From positions 2,112,225-2,176,224 of the forward strand of contig OY282363.1 of NCBI GenBank assembly GCA_958295695.1: DNA of 64,000 nt, read 5' to 3'. Position numbers and translations under genes: made by a program. A model generated the notes under the pieces. It was not told the DNA's origin and made no database searches. It saw only the letters and a list, made by a program, of their open reading frames with translations. This document shows positions 8,054 to 18,095 of this stretch, in pieces; the stretch's first letter is position 1; each line of letters begins with the position of its first letter. This stretch comes from an uncultured Alphaproteobacteria bacterium (GTDB lineage: Bacteria > Pseudomonadota > Alphaproteobacteria > SP197).

Positions 8054-8762
8054 GGCGCTGCTCGAGCTCGAGAACATCGTCGCGGGCTACCATAACCAGC
8101 CGGTCCTGAAAGGCGTCTCGCTCGATGTCGCCGAAGGCTCGGTGGTCATGGTCATCGGGCCCAACGGGCATGGCAAGACGACGCTTCTGCGCTGCGTCTC
8201 GGGCCTTGTGAGCCTGTCATCGGGCGGCATCCGCCTCGCCGGAACCCGCATCGACGGCAAGCGCGCCGACCGCATCGTCTCGGACGGCGTCATCCACATC
8301 CCCCAGAGCGACCTGCCCTTCCAGGACATGTCGGTCATCGACAACCTCATGATGGGCGCCTACCTGACGCGCGCCAGGGCCGATATCCGACGGAACATCG
8401 AGGAAGTCTTCGATCTCCTGCCCCGGCTCGCCGAACGGCGCGGCCAGACGGCAAGCACGCTGTCGGGCGGAGAGCGGCGCATGCTGGCGATCGGACGCGG
8501 CTTGATGGCCGGTGGGCGCATCCTGCTCGTCGACGAACCCTCGCTCGGCCTCGCTCCCATCGTGATCGAGCAGATCTACGGCATCTTGACGGACCTGAAG
8601 GCCAACGGGCGAACCATCCTCCTGGTCGAGGAGAGCGCCGCGCGCGCCACCGAGATCGCCGATCGGGTCCATCTGCTCGATGACGGGCGCATGATCTGGT
8701 CCGGGATGCCGGCGGACCTGCTCAAGCGCCCGGAAATCCTGGAAACCTACCTGGGCGGTTAG
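8040..8762 (+). CDS. ABC transporter ATP-binding protein (LivF-like)
   Basis: The second ATPase of the importer, about 240 residues. Walker A is GPNGHGKTTLLRCVSG, the signature is a canonical LSGGERRMLAIGRGL, and Walker B is ILLVDEPSLGLAP. Start choice is open: ATG at 8040 overlaps the preceding gene by 14 bp, while an in-frame GTG at 8046 sits 8 nt after GGAGG at 8033-8037 and has the better ribosome-binding site; an ATG at 8019 seems too early. It pairs with the LivG-like subunit, whose signature is degenerate, to make a probably asymmetric ATPase dimer. Confidence 0.9.
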   Translation: MAVAEALLELENIVAGYHNQPVLKGVSLDVAEGSVVMVIGPNGHGKTTLLRCVSGLVSLSSGGIRLAGTRIDGKRADRIVSDGVIHIPQSDLPFQDMSVIDNLMMGAYLTRARADIRRNIEEVFDLLPRLAERRGQTASTLSGGERRMLAIGRGLMAGGRILLVDEPSLGLAPIVIEQIYGILTDLKANGRTILLVEESAARATEIADRVHLLDDGRMIWSGMPADLLKRPEILETYLGG

Positions 8763-8768
8763 CGGACC

Positions 8769-9647
8769 ATGGACACCGCCGTTCAAATCGTGGTGAGCGG
8801 CCTCACGCTCGGCGCCATGTACGCGGTCGGCACGATCGGCCTGTCGCTCGTCTGGGGCGCGTTGCGCATGCTCAACATGGCCCACGGCGTGCTGATCGCC
8901 ATCGGCGGCTATTTCTCCTACCAGGCGATCGACGGCTGGGGCCTGCCGATGCCGGTCGCCCTCCTCGTCGCCATGCTGGCCGGCGCGGCCATGGGAGCTC
9001 TCATCTATTTCTGCGCCGCGCGTTTCATGTTTCGCAACGAAGCCTTCGAGAACAACATCTTCATCGTGACCTTCGGCCTGGCGATCGCGTTGGAGAACGG
9101 CATCCTGAAGGTCTTCGGCGGCTATCCCCTCGCCCAGCCGTTCTCGCTCGACGGCGGCTTTCGCATCGGCGGCGTTTACGTTCCCTGGCAGAACGTCCTG
9201 ATCGTCGTCGTCTCGGTCGCCGTCATGGTCGTCATGGCCCAGTTCCTGGCGAAGACGCGCATGGGCCGCGCCATCCGCGCGACGGCGCAGAACCGCGACG
9301 CCGCGCTTTTGATGGGCGTGCCGATCGGCGCCGTCTTCGCCCAGGTTCTCGCCATCGCCGGATCGCTCGCCGCGCTCTCGGGCGTGCTCCTGTCGTCGAT
9401 CACGACCCTGTCGCCCCAAGTCGGCTTCGACCCCATGCTGAAGGCCTTCATCATCTGCGTCATCGCCGGTCTCGGCAACGTTATCGGCGCGCTCTACGCG
9501 GCCTTCGCCATGGGATTGTTCGAGGCCGCCATACAGTTCTTCCTGGGCGTCCGATTCGCGCTGCCGCTCATGCTGTTGATCGTCATCGCCGCCCTGATCT
9601 GGCGACCCTACGGCGTCTTCGGCAAGAAACAGGTGACGCGGCTATGA
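8769..9647 (+). CDS. branched-chain-type ABC transporter permease (LivH-like)
   Basis: A 292-residue inner-membrane permease. It opens with QIVVSGLTLGAMYAVGTIGLSLVWGALRMLNMAHG, the conserved start of LivH proteins, and has about eight hydrophobic segments; the cytoplasmic coupling region GRAIRATAQNRDAALLMGV near residues 165-185 contacts the ATPases. It begins 6 bp after the LivF-like stop and overlaps the LivM-like gene by 4 bp (ATGA), so the operon is tightly coupled. Confidence 0.92.
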   Translation: MDTAVQIVVSGLTLGAMYAVGTIGLSLVWGALRMLNMAHGVLIAIGGYFSYQAIDGWGLPMPVALLVAMLAGAAMGALIYFCAARFMFRNEAFENNIFIVTFGLAIALENGILKVFGGYPLAQPFSLDGGFRIGGVYVPWQNVLIVVVSVAVMVVMAQFLAKTRMGRAIRATAQNRDAALLMGVPIGAVFAQVLAIAGSLAALSGVLLSSITTLSPQVGFDPMLKAFIICVIAGLGNVIGALYAAFAMGLFEAAIQFFLGVRFALPLMLLIVIAALIWRPYGVFGKKQVTRL

Positions 9648-10654
9648 GCGGCTGGAAACGCGACCTTCCGATCGGCCTGGTCGTTCTGGCCGCGCTGATC
9701 GCCGCGCCGGCGTTCGGCCTGCCGCGTTTCTGGATCACCACCGTGACCGTCTTCTTCATCTGGGCGACCGTGGTCTCGCAATGGAACCTGGTCTTCGGCG
9801 TGGCCGGCATCTTCTCGCTCGCCCAAATGGCGATCTTCGCCATCGGCGGCTACACCACCGCCATGATGGGGCTTTACCTCGAATGGAGCCTGTGGCTGGC
9901 GCTCCCCGTTTCGGGCCTGCTCGCCGTCGTCTTCGGCGCCGTCGTCGGCCTCGCCTGCCTGCGCCTGACCGGCGCCTATGTCGCGCTCCTGACACTCGCC
10001 ATCGCCTATATCCTCTTCCTGTTGATCGTGACCGACACCGACTGCGTCTACTACGAGGGCACGGTGTGCCGCAGCCTGACGGAAGGCTGGAAGGGACTCG
10101 GCCGCTATGGCGACTACGGTTTCCGCGACCTGTTCGGGCGCGACTTCCATCTCGGCAACTACGGTCTGGCCCTGGCCGTCCTGACCCTGGCGACGCTCTT
10201 CTCCTTCGCGATCGTCCGCAGCCCCATGGGTCTCGCCTTCCGCGCGCTCAGGGACAATCCCGGCTACGCGGTGTCGCGCGGCGTCAGCCGCTTCAAGTAC
10301 CAGCTCCTGGTCTTCGCCCTCTCCGCCTTCTTCACGGGCCTAGCCGGCAGCGTCTACGCCGGCGTCTTCAGCGTCATCGGCCCCAATGTCCTGCAGCTCG
10401 GTCTTCTGCTCTTCCTGTTGTCGATGATGGTCGTCGGCGGCGTCGGCCGGCCGTGGGGGCCTCTCATCGGGGCGGCCCTCCTCATGCTGGTCGACGAAAC
10501 CCTGAAGGAGGAGGCCTTCGCCGGCTACCGCAACATCGGCCTCGGCCTCATTCTCGCCGCCGTGGTGGTCCTGCTGCCCCAGGGACTCGCCGGCGGCATC
10601 GACAACCTCGCCCGCCGCCTGGCGCGCCGCGGCGGCGGCGCGCCCGGGGAGTAA
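9644..10654 (+). CDS. branched-chain-type ABC transporter permease (LivM-like)
   Basis: A 336-residue inner-membrane permease partner of the LivH-like protein. Landmarks are WNLVFGVAGIFSLAQMAIFAIGGY near residues 47-70 and the coupling loop SPMGLAFRALRDNPGYAVSRGV near 190-215. An external loop with two cysteines (TDCVYYEGTVCRSL, about residues 126-139) is unusual and could form a disulfide. It ends the operon and converges, with only 12 bp between, on the deacetylase-family gene. Confidence 0.92.
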   Translation: MSGWKRDLPIGLVVLAALIAAPAFGLPRFWITTVTVFFIWATVVSQWNLVFGVAGIFSLAQMAIFAIGGYTTAMMGLYLEWSLWLALPVSGLLAVVFGAVVGLACLRLTGAYVALLTLAIAYILFLLIVTDTDCVYYEGTVCRSLTEGWKGLGRYGDYGFRDLFGRDFHLGNYGLALAVLTLATLFSFAIVRSPMGLAFRALRDNPGYAVSRGVSRFKYQLLVFALSAFFTGLAGSVYAGVFSVIGPNVLQLGLLLFLLSMMVVGGVGRPWGPLIGAALLMLVDETLKEEAFAGYRNIGLGLILAAVVVLLPQGLAGGIDNLARRLARRGGGAPGE

Positions 10655-10666
10655 CGCCGGTCCGCG

Positions 10667-11779
10667 TCAAGCCTGGGGGATCGCCTCGGCCAGGGCGGCC
10701 GATCGCCCGATCGCGTCGTCCTGGTGGGCATAGAGCCCGTGACCGCCGCAAACGTCGATGAACGGGGCGAACATGTCGTCGACATCGGTCGTCAGGCCCG
10801 ACAGCTCCTCCATCACCGCCAGCCCGCAATAGGGCACATAGGCGGCGGAGTAGCCGCCTTCGTGGCTCAGGACCAGCTTGCCCGCGGTCAGTTCGTCGGC
10901 CAGATCGAGCATGATCCGGGTCAGCTCGCGGTAGGTCGAACTCGTCACCATCATGCGGCCCAGGGGATCGTAGATGGATGCGTCGAAACCCGACGCGACG
11001 ACGATGAGCTGCGGCTTGAAGCGGCGCAGCGCCGGAGCCACGACGCGCTCGAAGGTCTGGACATAGGCGTCGCGCCCCGATCCCGGAGGCAGCGGCACGT
11101 TGATGTTGTAGCCCTTGCCCGCGCCCTCTCCGGTCCGGTGCAGATGACCGGAATCGGCGGGGTACCAGTTGTCCTGGTGTATGGAGATCGAGAGCACGTT
11201 GGGGTCTTCGTAGAAGATCCGCTCGGTCCCGTTGCCGTGGTGCACATCCCAGTCGACCACCGCCGCCCGCTCGACGCCATGGACATGGCGCGCATGGTGA
11301 ATGGCGACGCCGATGTTGCCGAAGATGCAGAAGCCACGGCCGATATCGGGTTCCGCGTGATGGCCGGGCGGCCGGACCAGGGCATAGCCGTTGTCGACCG
11401 TACCCTCGACGACCGCGTCGACCATGGCGATGACGCCGCCGGCGGCGAGCAACGCGATCTCGTAGCCGCCATGGCCGAAAGGCGTCGCCTCGCCGGCGTC
11501 GCCGCCGCGCCCGGCGCTCATGGCGGCGATGCCGTCGACGTAGTCGGGCGTGTGGACCCTGAGGATCTCCTCCCTGGTCGCCGGACGCGGTTTGATGTGG
11601 ATCAGCTTTTCATGGAGCCCGGCCACCTCGAGCAGGTTGCGGAACCGGCGTTTGGTCTCGGCGTTCTCCGCATGCTCGCCCGGCTGCGCCTTGAGCCCCG
11701 ACGGATACCACAAGGCGGCGCTGCCCGTGTCGTGCCACAGATAGAGCTCATGCATCAGAAATCCGGTCGTGCGGTTCAT
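10667..11779 (-). CDS. class II histone-deacetylase-family hydrolase (acetylpolyamine/acetoin-type amidohydrolase)
   Basis: A 370-residue arginase/deacetylase-fold zinc hydrolase. Catalytic blocks are complete: VRPPGHHAEPDIGRGFCIFGN holds the tandem histidines, VVDWDVHHGNGT and VASGFDAS hold the zinc-binding Asp and His residues, and LSHEGGYSAAY the transition-state loop. Bacterial members deacetylate polyamines or other small N-acyl compounds rather than histones. The gene faces the end of the ABC importer operon, which suggests, without proving, that it acts on the imported compound. A GGGAGG ribosome-binding site precedes ATG 11777-11779. Confidence 0.88.
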   Translation of the reverse strand: MNRTTGFLMHELYLWHDTGSAALWYPSGLKAQPGEHAENAETKRRFRNLLEVAGLHEKLIHIKPRPATREEILRVHTPDYVDGIAAMSAGRGGDAGEATPFGHGGYEIALLAAGGVIAMVDAVVEGTVDNGYALVRPPGHHAEPDIGRGFCIFGNIGVAIHHARHVHGVERAAVVDWDVHHGNGTERIFYEDPNVLSISIHQDNWYPADSGHLHRTGEGAGKGYNINVPLPPGSGRDAYVQTFERVVAPALRRFKPQLIVVASGFDASIYDPLGRMMVTSSTYRELTRIMLDLADELTAGKLVLSHEGGYSAAYVPYCGLAVMEELSGLTTDVDDMFAPFIDVCGGHGLYAHQDDAIGRSAALAEAIPQA

Positions 11780-11907
11780 GGCGACCTCCCTTCCCTGTCA
11801 CCCGCGTCCCGAAGCGGACTTGCGCGACCAGTTTGAACCGCCAGGCGATTCGAACCAACCGGGATTCGCTCCCGGACCGTCCAGGCCCGCCGCCGCGCGA
11901 AACTTTC

Positions 11908-11936
11908 TTGACAAACCCTCCGTCGATGCGGATATC
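11908..11936 (+). promoter_or_regulatory. candidate sigma70-type promoter
   Basis: TTGACA at 11908-11913, a 17-bp spacer, then GATATC at 11931-11936 in a locally AT-richer patch. It points toward hemB, about 540 bp away, so the transcript would have a long structured leader or be an independent small RNA. Confidence 0.5.
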
Positions 11937-12115
11937 GTTCTCCAGCGCCGGTTCGAGGGACAGCTCGCGGGCGCTCTACGAGTACCGGCCGAAGCGCCAG
12001 GGGTCCGAGGGCCGCGCGGCGCGAGAGTCGGAGTGGTTTTGTCGGGCTTGGTCCACCGTACGGACCCGCGGGATTTGATGGGCAGCTTGCGTCCGCGTCA
12101 CCAACCGCTAAAGCG

Positions 12116-12161
12116 CCACGGAGCGATCTCCGTGGGCCCAAGGATGAGGACCGGAGATCGC
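12116..12161 (+). promoter_or_regulatory. pair of mutually exclusive RNA hairpins (switch-like)
   Basis: CCACGGAG-CGAT-CTCCGTGG (12116-12135) is a perfect 8-bp hairpin. The segment GCGATCTCCG (12123-12132) inside it can instead pair perfectly over 10 bp with CGGAGATCGC (12152-12161). The two folds cannot coexist, as in attenuators and riboswitch expression platforms. Confidence 0.4.
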
Positions 12162-12272
12162 CATGCGCCAAGCCTCCCTTCAAGAGATCGAAAAGAACGC
12201 CGCGGCTTCGAGGGCCGCGGCGCGGAAAGTCGTTGCGTCCGTTCCGGTTCACCCCGGCAGAGGCATCCATAG

Positions 12273-13505
<1,233 letters not shown>

Positions 13506-13590
13506 GGCCGCCGCGGCTCCTCGGCGGGGTCCCGCCTCGCGTCCGCGTTGCGTGTCCGCCGGCCCGCCGATAGAAGACCGGAGCCTTCCG

Positions 13591-14757
13591 ATGGGGAACG
13601 CGCGCATGGCCGAAGGTCCGCTCAGCGGCGTCACGGTCCTTGATATGACCCGGGTCCTGGCTGGTCCCTACTGCACGATGGTCCTCTCGGATCTGGGCGC
13701 GAGGATCGTCAAGGTCGAGCAGCCCGGCGGCGACGAGGCGCGCGGGACGGGCCCGTTCCTCGGGCCGGTTTCCGGCTATTTCGCCTCGATCAACCGCGGC
13801 AAGGAGAGCATCGCGCTCGATCTCAAGGACGATGCGGATCGCGCGGTGTTCCGGACCCTCGTGGCCGGAGCCGACGTGCTGGTCGAGAATTACCGGCCGG
13901 GCGTGATGGACAAGCTCGGCTTCGGATGGGACGCGCTCCACGCGGAGCACCCCTCGCTCATCTATGCGGCGGTGTCGGGCTTCGGCCAGACCGGCCCCTA
14001 TCGCCGCCGGCCGGCCTACGACATGGTCGTACAGGCGATGGGCGGCGTCATGAGCCTCACGGGACATCCCGGCGGCGAGCCGGTCCGGGTCGGAACGTCC
14101 GTGGGCGACATCGCCGCCGCGCTGTTCACCGCCATCGGCGTCTGTTCGGCGCTCTATCACCGGGCCCGGACGGGCGAGGGCCGGATGATCGACGTCGGGA
14201 TGCTCGATTGTCAGGTCGCGATTCTGGAGAACGCCATCGCGCGCTATTCGGCGACGGGCGAGATACCGGGTCCGCTCGGCGCGCGCCACCCGTCGATCGT
14301 GCCCTTCGCCGCCTTCGAGACGTCGGACGGCCACATCGTGGTCGTCGCCGGCAACGACGGCCTGTTCGCCCGTCTCGCCACGGCCCTGGGACGTCCCGGC
14401 ATGGCGGAGGACCCGCGTTACCGGACCAACGCCAGACGCGCCGAACATGTCGAGCGGCTCGAGACCGAGATCGGGGACATCCTGAAGACCCGGCCCACGG
14501 ACCACTGGCTCGGCGTCATCCAGGACGCCGGCGTGCCGTGCGGCGCGATCAACGATGTCTCGCAGGTCATGGCCGACCCCCAGGTCCTGGCCCGCAACAT
14601 GGTCGTCACGAACGACGATCCCGAGGCCGGAACGCTCCGCTTCTCGGGTAACCCGATCAAGCTTTCGGGTTTCGGCGATCCGGCCGTCCGGGGGCCGGTC
14701 CCGCGTCTCGACGAACACCGCGAGGCCCTCATTCAAGAATTCAAGAAATATAAGTAA
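13591..14757 (+). CDS. class III CoA-transferase (CaiB/BaiF family)
   Basis: A 388-residue family III CoA-transferase. The N-terminal GVTVLDMTRVLAGPYCTMVLSDLGARIVKVE, the RGKESIALDLK block, ADVLVENYRPGVMDKLG and the catalytic Asp in RPAYDMVVQAMGG (about residue 148) are all present. These enzymes move CoA between two carboxylates, for example succinyl-CoA and a dicarboxylate such as itaconate or mesaconate. The ATG at 13591 follows GGAG by 7 nt; ATG 13606 is an alternative. The next gene starts 4 bp after the stop. Confidence 0.88.
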   Translation: MGNARMAEGPLSGVTVLDMTRVLAGPYCTMVLSDLGARIVKVEQPGGDEARGTGPFLGPVSGYFASINRGKESIALDLKDDADRAVFRTLVAGADVLVENYRPGVMDKLGFGWDALHAEHPSLIYAAVSGFGQTGPYRRRPAYDMVVQAMGGVMSLTGHPGGEPVRVGTSVGDIAAALFTAIGVCSALYHRARTGEGRMIDVGMLDCQVAILENAIARYSATGEIPGPLGARHPSIVPFAAFETSDGHIVVVAGNDGLFARLATALGRPGMAEDPRYRTNARRAEHVERLETEIGDILKTRPTDHWLGVIQDAGVPCGAINDVSQVMADPQVLARNMVVTNDDPEAGTLRFSGNPIKLSGFGDPAVRGPVPRLDEHREALIQEFKKYK

Positions 14758-14761
14758 TCTC

Positions 14762-17158
14762 TTGATAAAAAGAAAGAAAAAGGCGTCTCTTCTCCGCTGG
14801 ATCGTGCGGACTGTCCTGTCTCTCGCGGCGCTCCTCGTCGCGGTCGCGGCGGGTCTCGTCGTGTGGCTCCACCAATCCCAGCCCCAGCTCGACGGCACGC
14901 TTCCGGTTTCGGGCCCGACCGGCGACGTGGAGATTCTGAGGGATCCGTGGGGCATCCCCCACATCTATGCCGGAACGCCCAACGACGCCTACTTCGGCCT
15001 CGGCTTCGTCCACGCCCAGGACCGGCTGTTCCAGATGGAGCAGCAGCGCCGCCTGAGCCGGGGACGGCTGTCCGAGGTTCTGGGTCCGGTGACGGTCGGG
15101 CACGACAAGTTTCTCAGGCTTCTCGGCCTTCACCGCGCCGCCCGGGCCAGCGTCGCGGCGCTCGATCCGGCCGCGAGGGAAGCGCTCGACGCCTACGCCT
15201 CGGGCGTGAACGCCTACATGGCGACGCACGAGGGCGCGCTGGCGCCGGAACTGGCGCTGCTCCGGGTCGATCCCGATCCCTGGTCCGCCGCCGACACGGT
15301 CGCCTGGCTCAAGGTCATGGCGCTCCACCTCTCCGGCAACTGGCGCGAGGAAGCCCTGCGCGCGGCGATGACGGCGCGTCTGGGCCCCGAGATGGCCGCG
15401 AGCTTCTTCCCGGGCACGCCCGCCGACGCGCCGGTCATCATCGACGAGACGCGCGGCGGCGACCTGCTCGCGCTGGCCGGCCTGCTTCGGGAGTTGCTTC
15501 CGCCCAGCGGCAACGGATCGAACAACTGGGTCGTCGATGGCCGGCATACGGCGTCCGGCCGCCCGCTGCTCGCCAACGATCCGCATCTCGGCCTTTCGAT
15601 CCCGGCGGCCTGGTATCTGGCCCATCTGGAGGCGCCGGGCCTCAGGGTGGCGGGCGCCACCCTGCCCGGCCTGCCTCTGGTGATCGTCGGCGCCAACGAA
15701 CGGCTGGCCTGGGGCGTCACGAACGCGGGGCCGGACACGCAGGACCTCTTCATCGAGCGGCTCGCGCCCGACGATCCGGGACGCTACCTGACGCCCGAAG
15801 GAACGGAACCCTTCGCCGTGCGCGAGGAGACCATCGGCGTCCGCCTCGCCGACGACGAGCGCGTCGTCATGCTCGAGACGCGCCATGGGCCCGTGCTGAC
15901 CGGAATCCGCGAGGAAGCCGGTTTCCCGTCCTCGCGCGGCGAGGCCGTGGCGCTCGCCTGGACCATGCTCCGGGACGACGACCGTTCGGTGGAGGCGGGG
16001 CTCGCGCTCCATGTCGCCCGGGACTGGAACGACTTCGTGGCGTCGGGCCGCGCCTACGCCGGGCCGATGCAGAACATCGTCTACGCCGACCGGCGCGGGA
16101 ACATCGGCCTTCTCTCGCCCGCCCTCGTACCGATCCGGAAGAGCGGCGAGGGCCTTCTCCCGGCCGAGGGCTGGACCGGCGAGGCCGACTGGATCGGCCA
16201 CATTCCCTATGACGACCTTCCCCGCCTGCTGAACCCCGGGACGGGGATTATCGCCACGGCCAACGACCGACCGGTCGGCGACGACTATCCCTATCTCCTC
16301 GGCCACCGGTGGCAGCCGGGCTACCGCTCGGGCCGGATCCGCGAGGTCCTTCGCGGCGGCGGCGGGCACGACCTCGAGAGCTTCGCCGCGCTGCAACGCG
16401 ACACCCGGTCGGCCTTCGCCGCTGCGCTCCTGCCGACGGCGCTGGACGCCGAGCCTCGGACGGACGACGGCCGCGGGCTCCAGGGCCGGCTTCGGGGGTG
16501 GGACGGCGACATGGCGGCCGAACTCGTCGCGCCGACCGTCTTCCATGCCTGGTATCGCGAGTTCACGCGCCTGATCTACGAGGACGACCTGGGCGAGCTC
16601 TTCCGCGACGCCTGGTGGTTCCGGCCCACCTTCGTGCTGGCGCTGGTGGAAACCGACCCGCACGGCTGGTGCGCCAACGCCGGAACCGGCGAGGACACGA
16701 CGTGCCGGGACCTCGCCGGCATGGCGTTCGACCGCGCGGCGGCGTTCCTGGCCGAGCGGTTCGGCCGAGACGCCGCGGCCTGGGCCTGGGGCGACGTCCA
16801 CGCCCTGCGCCTCCGCCATCGCCTGTTCGGCCCGGCGCCCGTGCTCGGCGGGCTCACCGGCGTCGACGCACCCCTGGGCGGCGGACGTTACACCGTCGCG
16901 ACGGCCGGCTACGTCTTCGATTCGGACGAACGGGCGTTCGAGACGGTCCATGGCCCGGCGCTGCGCGCCGTCGTCGATATGGCGGAGCCGGTGACGGGCT
17001 ACTTCGTGGTCCTGCCGGGCCAGTCCGCCAACCCGTTCTCGCCGTACTACGACAACATGGTGGATCGTTGGCTGGCCAACGATCCGATCGCCATTCCCTT
17101 CGACCGGGACCGCATCGACGTGAGGCGCCGTCTGCTCCTTTCGGCCGGCGGTCCCTGA
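14762..17158 (+). CDS. penicillin acylase family protein (N-terminal nucleophile hydrolase), TTG start
   Basis: A 798-residue Ntn-hydrolase of the penicillin/acyl-homoserine-lactone acylase family. A positively charged N-terminus (IKRKKK) and a hydrophobic segment at about residues 15-36 make a signal anchor, so the enzyme is periplasmic. The alpha chain has DPWGIPHIYAGTPNDAYFGLGFVHAQDRLFQME; autocatalytic cleavage should occur before Ser253 in NGSNNWVVDG, which becomes the nucleophile of the beta chain. TTG at 14762 is the only start before the signal, with a poor ribosome-binding site, so translation is probably coupled to the preceding CoA-transferase. The junction is strikingly AT-rich. 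Substrate unknown: amides, including N-acyl amino acids or quorum signals, are possible. Confidence 0.88.
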   Translation: MIKRKKKASLLRWIVRTVLSLAALLVAVAAGLVVWLHQSQPQLDGTLPVSGPTGDVEILRDPWGIPHIYAGTPNDAYFGLGFVHAQDRLFQMEQQRRLSRGRLSEVLGPVTVGHDKFLRLLGLHRAARASVAALDPAAREALDAYASGVNAYMATHEGALAPELALLRVDPDPWSAADTVAWLKVMALHLSGNWREEALRAAMTARLGPEMAASFFPGTPADAPVIIDETRGGDLLALAGLLRELLPPSGNGSNNWVVDGRHTASGRPLLANDPHLGLSIPAAWYLAHLEAPGLRVAGATLPGLPLVIVGANERLAWGVTNAGPDTQDLFIERLAPDDPGRYLTPEGTEPFAVREETIGVRLADDERVVMLETRHGPVLTGIREEAGFPSSRGEAVALAWTMLRDDDRSVEAGLALHVARDWNDFVASGRAYAGPMQNIVYADRRGNIGLLSPALVPIRKSGEGLLPAEGWTGEADWIGHIPYDDLPRLLNPGTGIIATANDRPVGDDYPYLLGHRWQPGYRSGRIREVLRGGGGHDLESFAALQRDTRSAFAAALLPTALDAEPRTDDGRGLQGRLRGWDGDMAAELVAPTVFHAWYREFTRLIYEDDLGELFRDAWWFRPTFVLALVETDPHGWCANAGTGEDTTCRDLAGMAFDRAAAFLAERFGRDAAAWAWGDVHALRLRHRLFGPAPVLGGLTGVDAPLGGGRYTVATAGYVFDSDERAFETVHGPALRAVVDMAEPVTGYFVVLPGQSANPFSPYYDNMVDRWLANDPIAIPFDRDRIDVRRRLLLSAGGP

Positions 17159-17180
17159 CGCATTCCTGGGGGAGCTTCGG

Positions 17181-17975
17181 GTGGAGGTTGTCCGTTTGCA
17201 TCGCGGCGGCGCGCCGCTGATCGTCAGCATGCCCCATGTCGGAACGCACATTCCGGCTGACATCGCCGACGCGATGACGCCGGCCGCCCGGCGTGTCCCC
17301 GATACGGACTGGCATGTCGACCGGCTCTACGGGTTCGCGGCCGGCCTCGGCGCGACCGCGGTCGCGGCGACCCATTCGCGCTACGTCATCGACCTCAACC
17401 GCCCGGCGGACGACGTCCCGCTCTATCCCGACGCCGACAACACCGGACTCTGTCCGCTCACGACCTTCGACCTCGAACCCATCTACCTGCCCGGCCAAGA
17501 ACCGGACCGGGACGAGACCGCCCGGCGGATCGAGACCTTCTGGCGGCCCTACCACGACACGCTCGCCGCCGAGATCGACCGTCTTCGCGGCCGGCACGGG
17601 CATGTCCTGCTGTGGGACGGCCATTCGATCCGCTCCAGGGTGGCGCGTTTCTTCGACGGCCGCCTGCCCGACTTCAATCTCGGCGACGCCGACGGCGCCA
17701 CCGCCGACGCCGGACTCGCGCGCCGCGCGGTCGAGGCCGCCGAGGCCGAGGACGCCTATACCGCGGCCTACAACAGCCGCTTCAAGGGCGGCTGCATCGT
17801 CCGCCGCTTCGGGAAGCCCGTCCGTGGCGTCCACGCCCTCCAGCTCGAACTTTCGCAGGCGACCTACATGGAGGAGGCTCCGCCCTTCCGCTTCCTGCCG
17901 GAACCCGCGGCCCGGGTTTCGGCGGCCATCGAGCGGATCGTCGGGGCCGTTCTCGACGGGTTCGAGGCGGCCTAG
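17181..17975 (+). CDS. hutG: N-formylglutamate deformylase
   Basis: A 264-residue N-formylglutamate amidohydrolase, converting N-formyl-L-glutamate to glutamate and formate at the end of one histidine-degradation route. DTDWHVDRLYGFA, SRYVIDLNRPADD, WRPYHDTLAAEIDRL and LLWDGHSI match the HutG subfamily. The start is a GTG at 17181 preceded by GGGGGAG at 17169. Other hut genes are absent from the window, and the neighbour is a penicillin-acylase-type amide hydrolase, so its job here may be more general deformylation. Confidence 0.88.
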   Translation: MEVVRLHRGGAPLIVSMPHVGTHIPADIADAMTPAARRVPDTDWHVDRLYGFAAGLGATAVAATHSRYVIDLNRPADDVPLYPDADNTGLCPLTTFDLEPIYLPGQEPDRDETARRIETFWRPYHDTLAAEIDRLRGRHGHVLLWDGHSIRSRVARFFDGRLPDFNLGDADGATADAGLARRAVEAAEAEDAYTAAYNSRFKGGCIVRRFGKPVRGVHALQLELSQATYMEEAPPFRFLPEPAARVSAAIERIVGAVLDGFEAA

Positions 17976-18000
17976 CCTCTTTACGGCCGGGTTTCGGGCG

Positions 18001-18095
18001 CGTTCCGGCTTCCCGGACGGAGGGACGCCCTCTCCCCCGTCGGGAGGAGAGGGCGTCCGGGTCCGTCGCCGGGCGCGCGGGGCGCGTCAGGGACT
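18001..18095. repeat. 95-bp duplicated 3' cassette, copy 1
   Basis: This block is identical at 92 of 95 positions, without gaps, to 46084-46178. Both copies sit at the 3' end of the two TbpB-like lipoprotein genes and reach into (copy 1) or just up to (copy 2) their last codons. One of the three mismatches (18089) creates the TGA stop of copy 1. Confidence 0.9.
18023..18058. terminator. bidirectional intrinsic-type terminator between hutG and lipoprotein gene 1
   Basis: GGACGCCCTCTCC (18023-18035) pairs perfectly with GGAGAGGGCGTCC (18046-18058) around a 10-nt loop that itself can pair CCCG with CGGG. It lies between two convergent genes and can serve both; it is embedded in the duplicated cassette. 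Confidence 0.7.

Noticed and set aside
11776..12270. Minus-strand 164-residue frame upstream of the deacetylase gene
   Set aside because: Low-complexity Arg/Pro/Gly sequence, no domain, overlaps the strong plus-strand promoter and hairpins.
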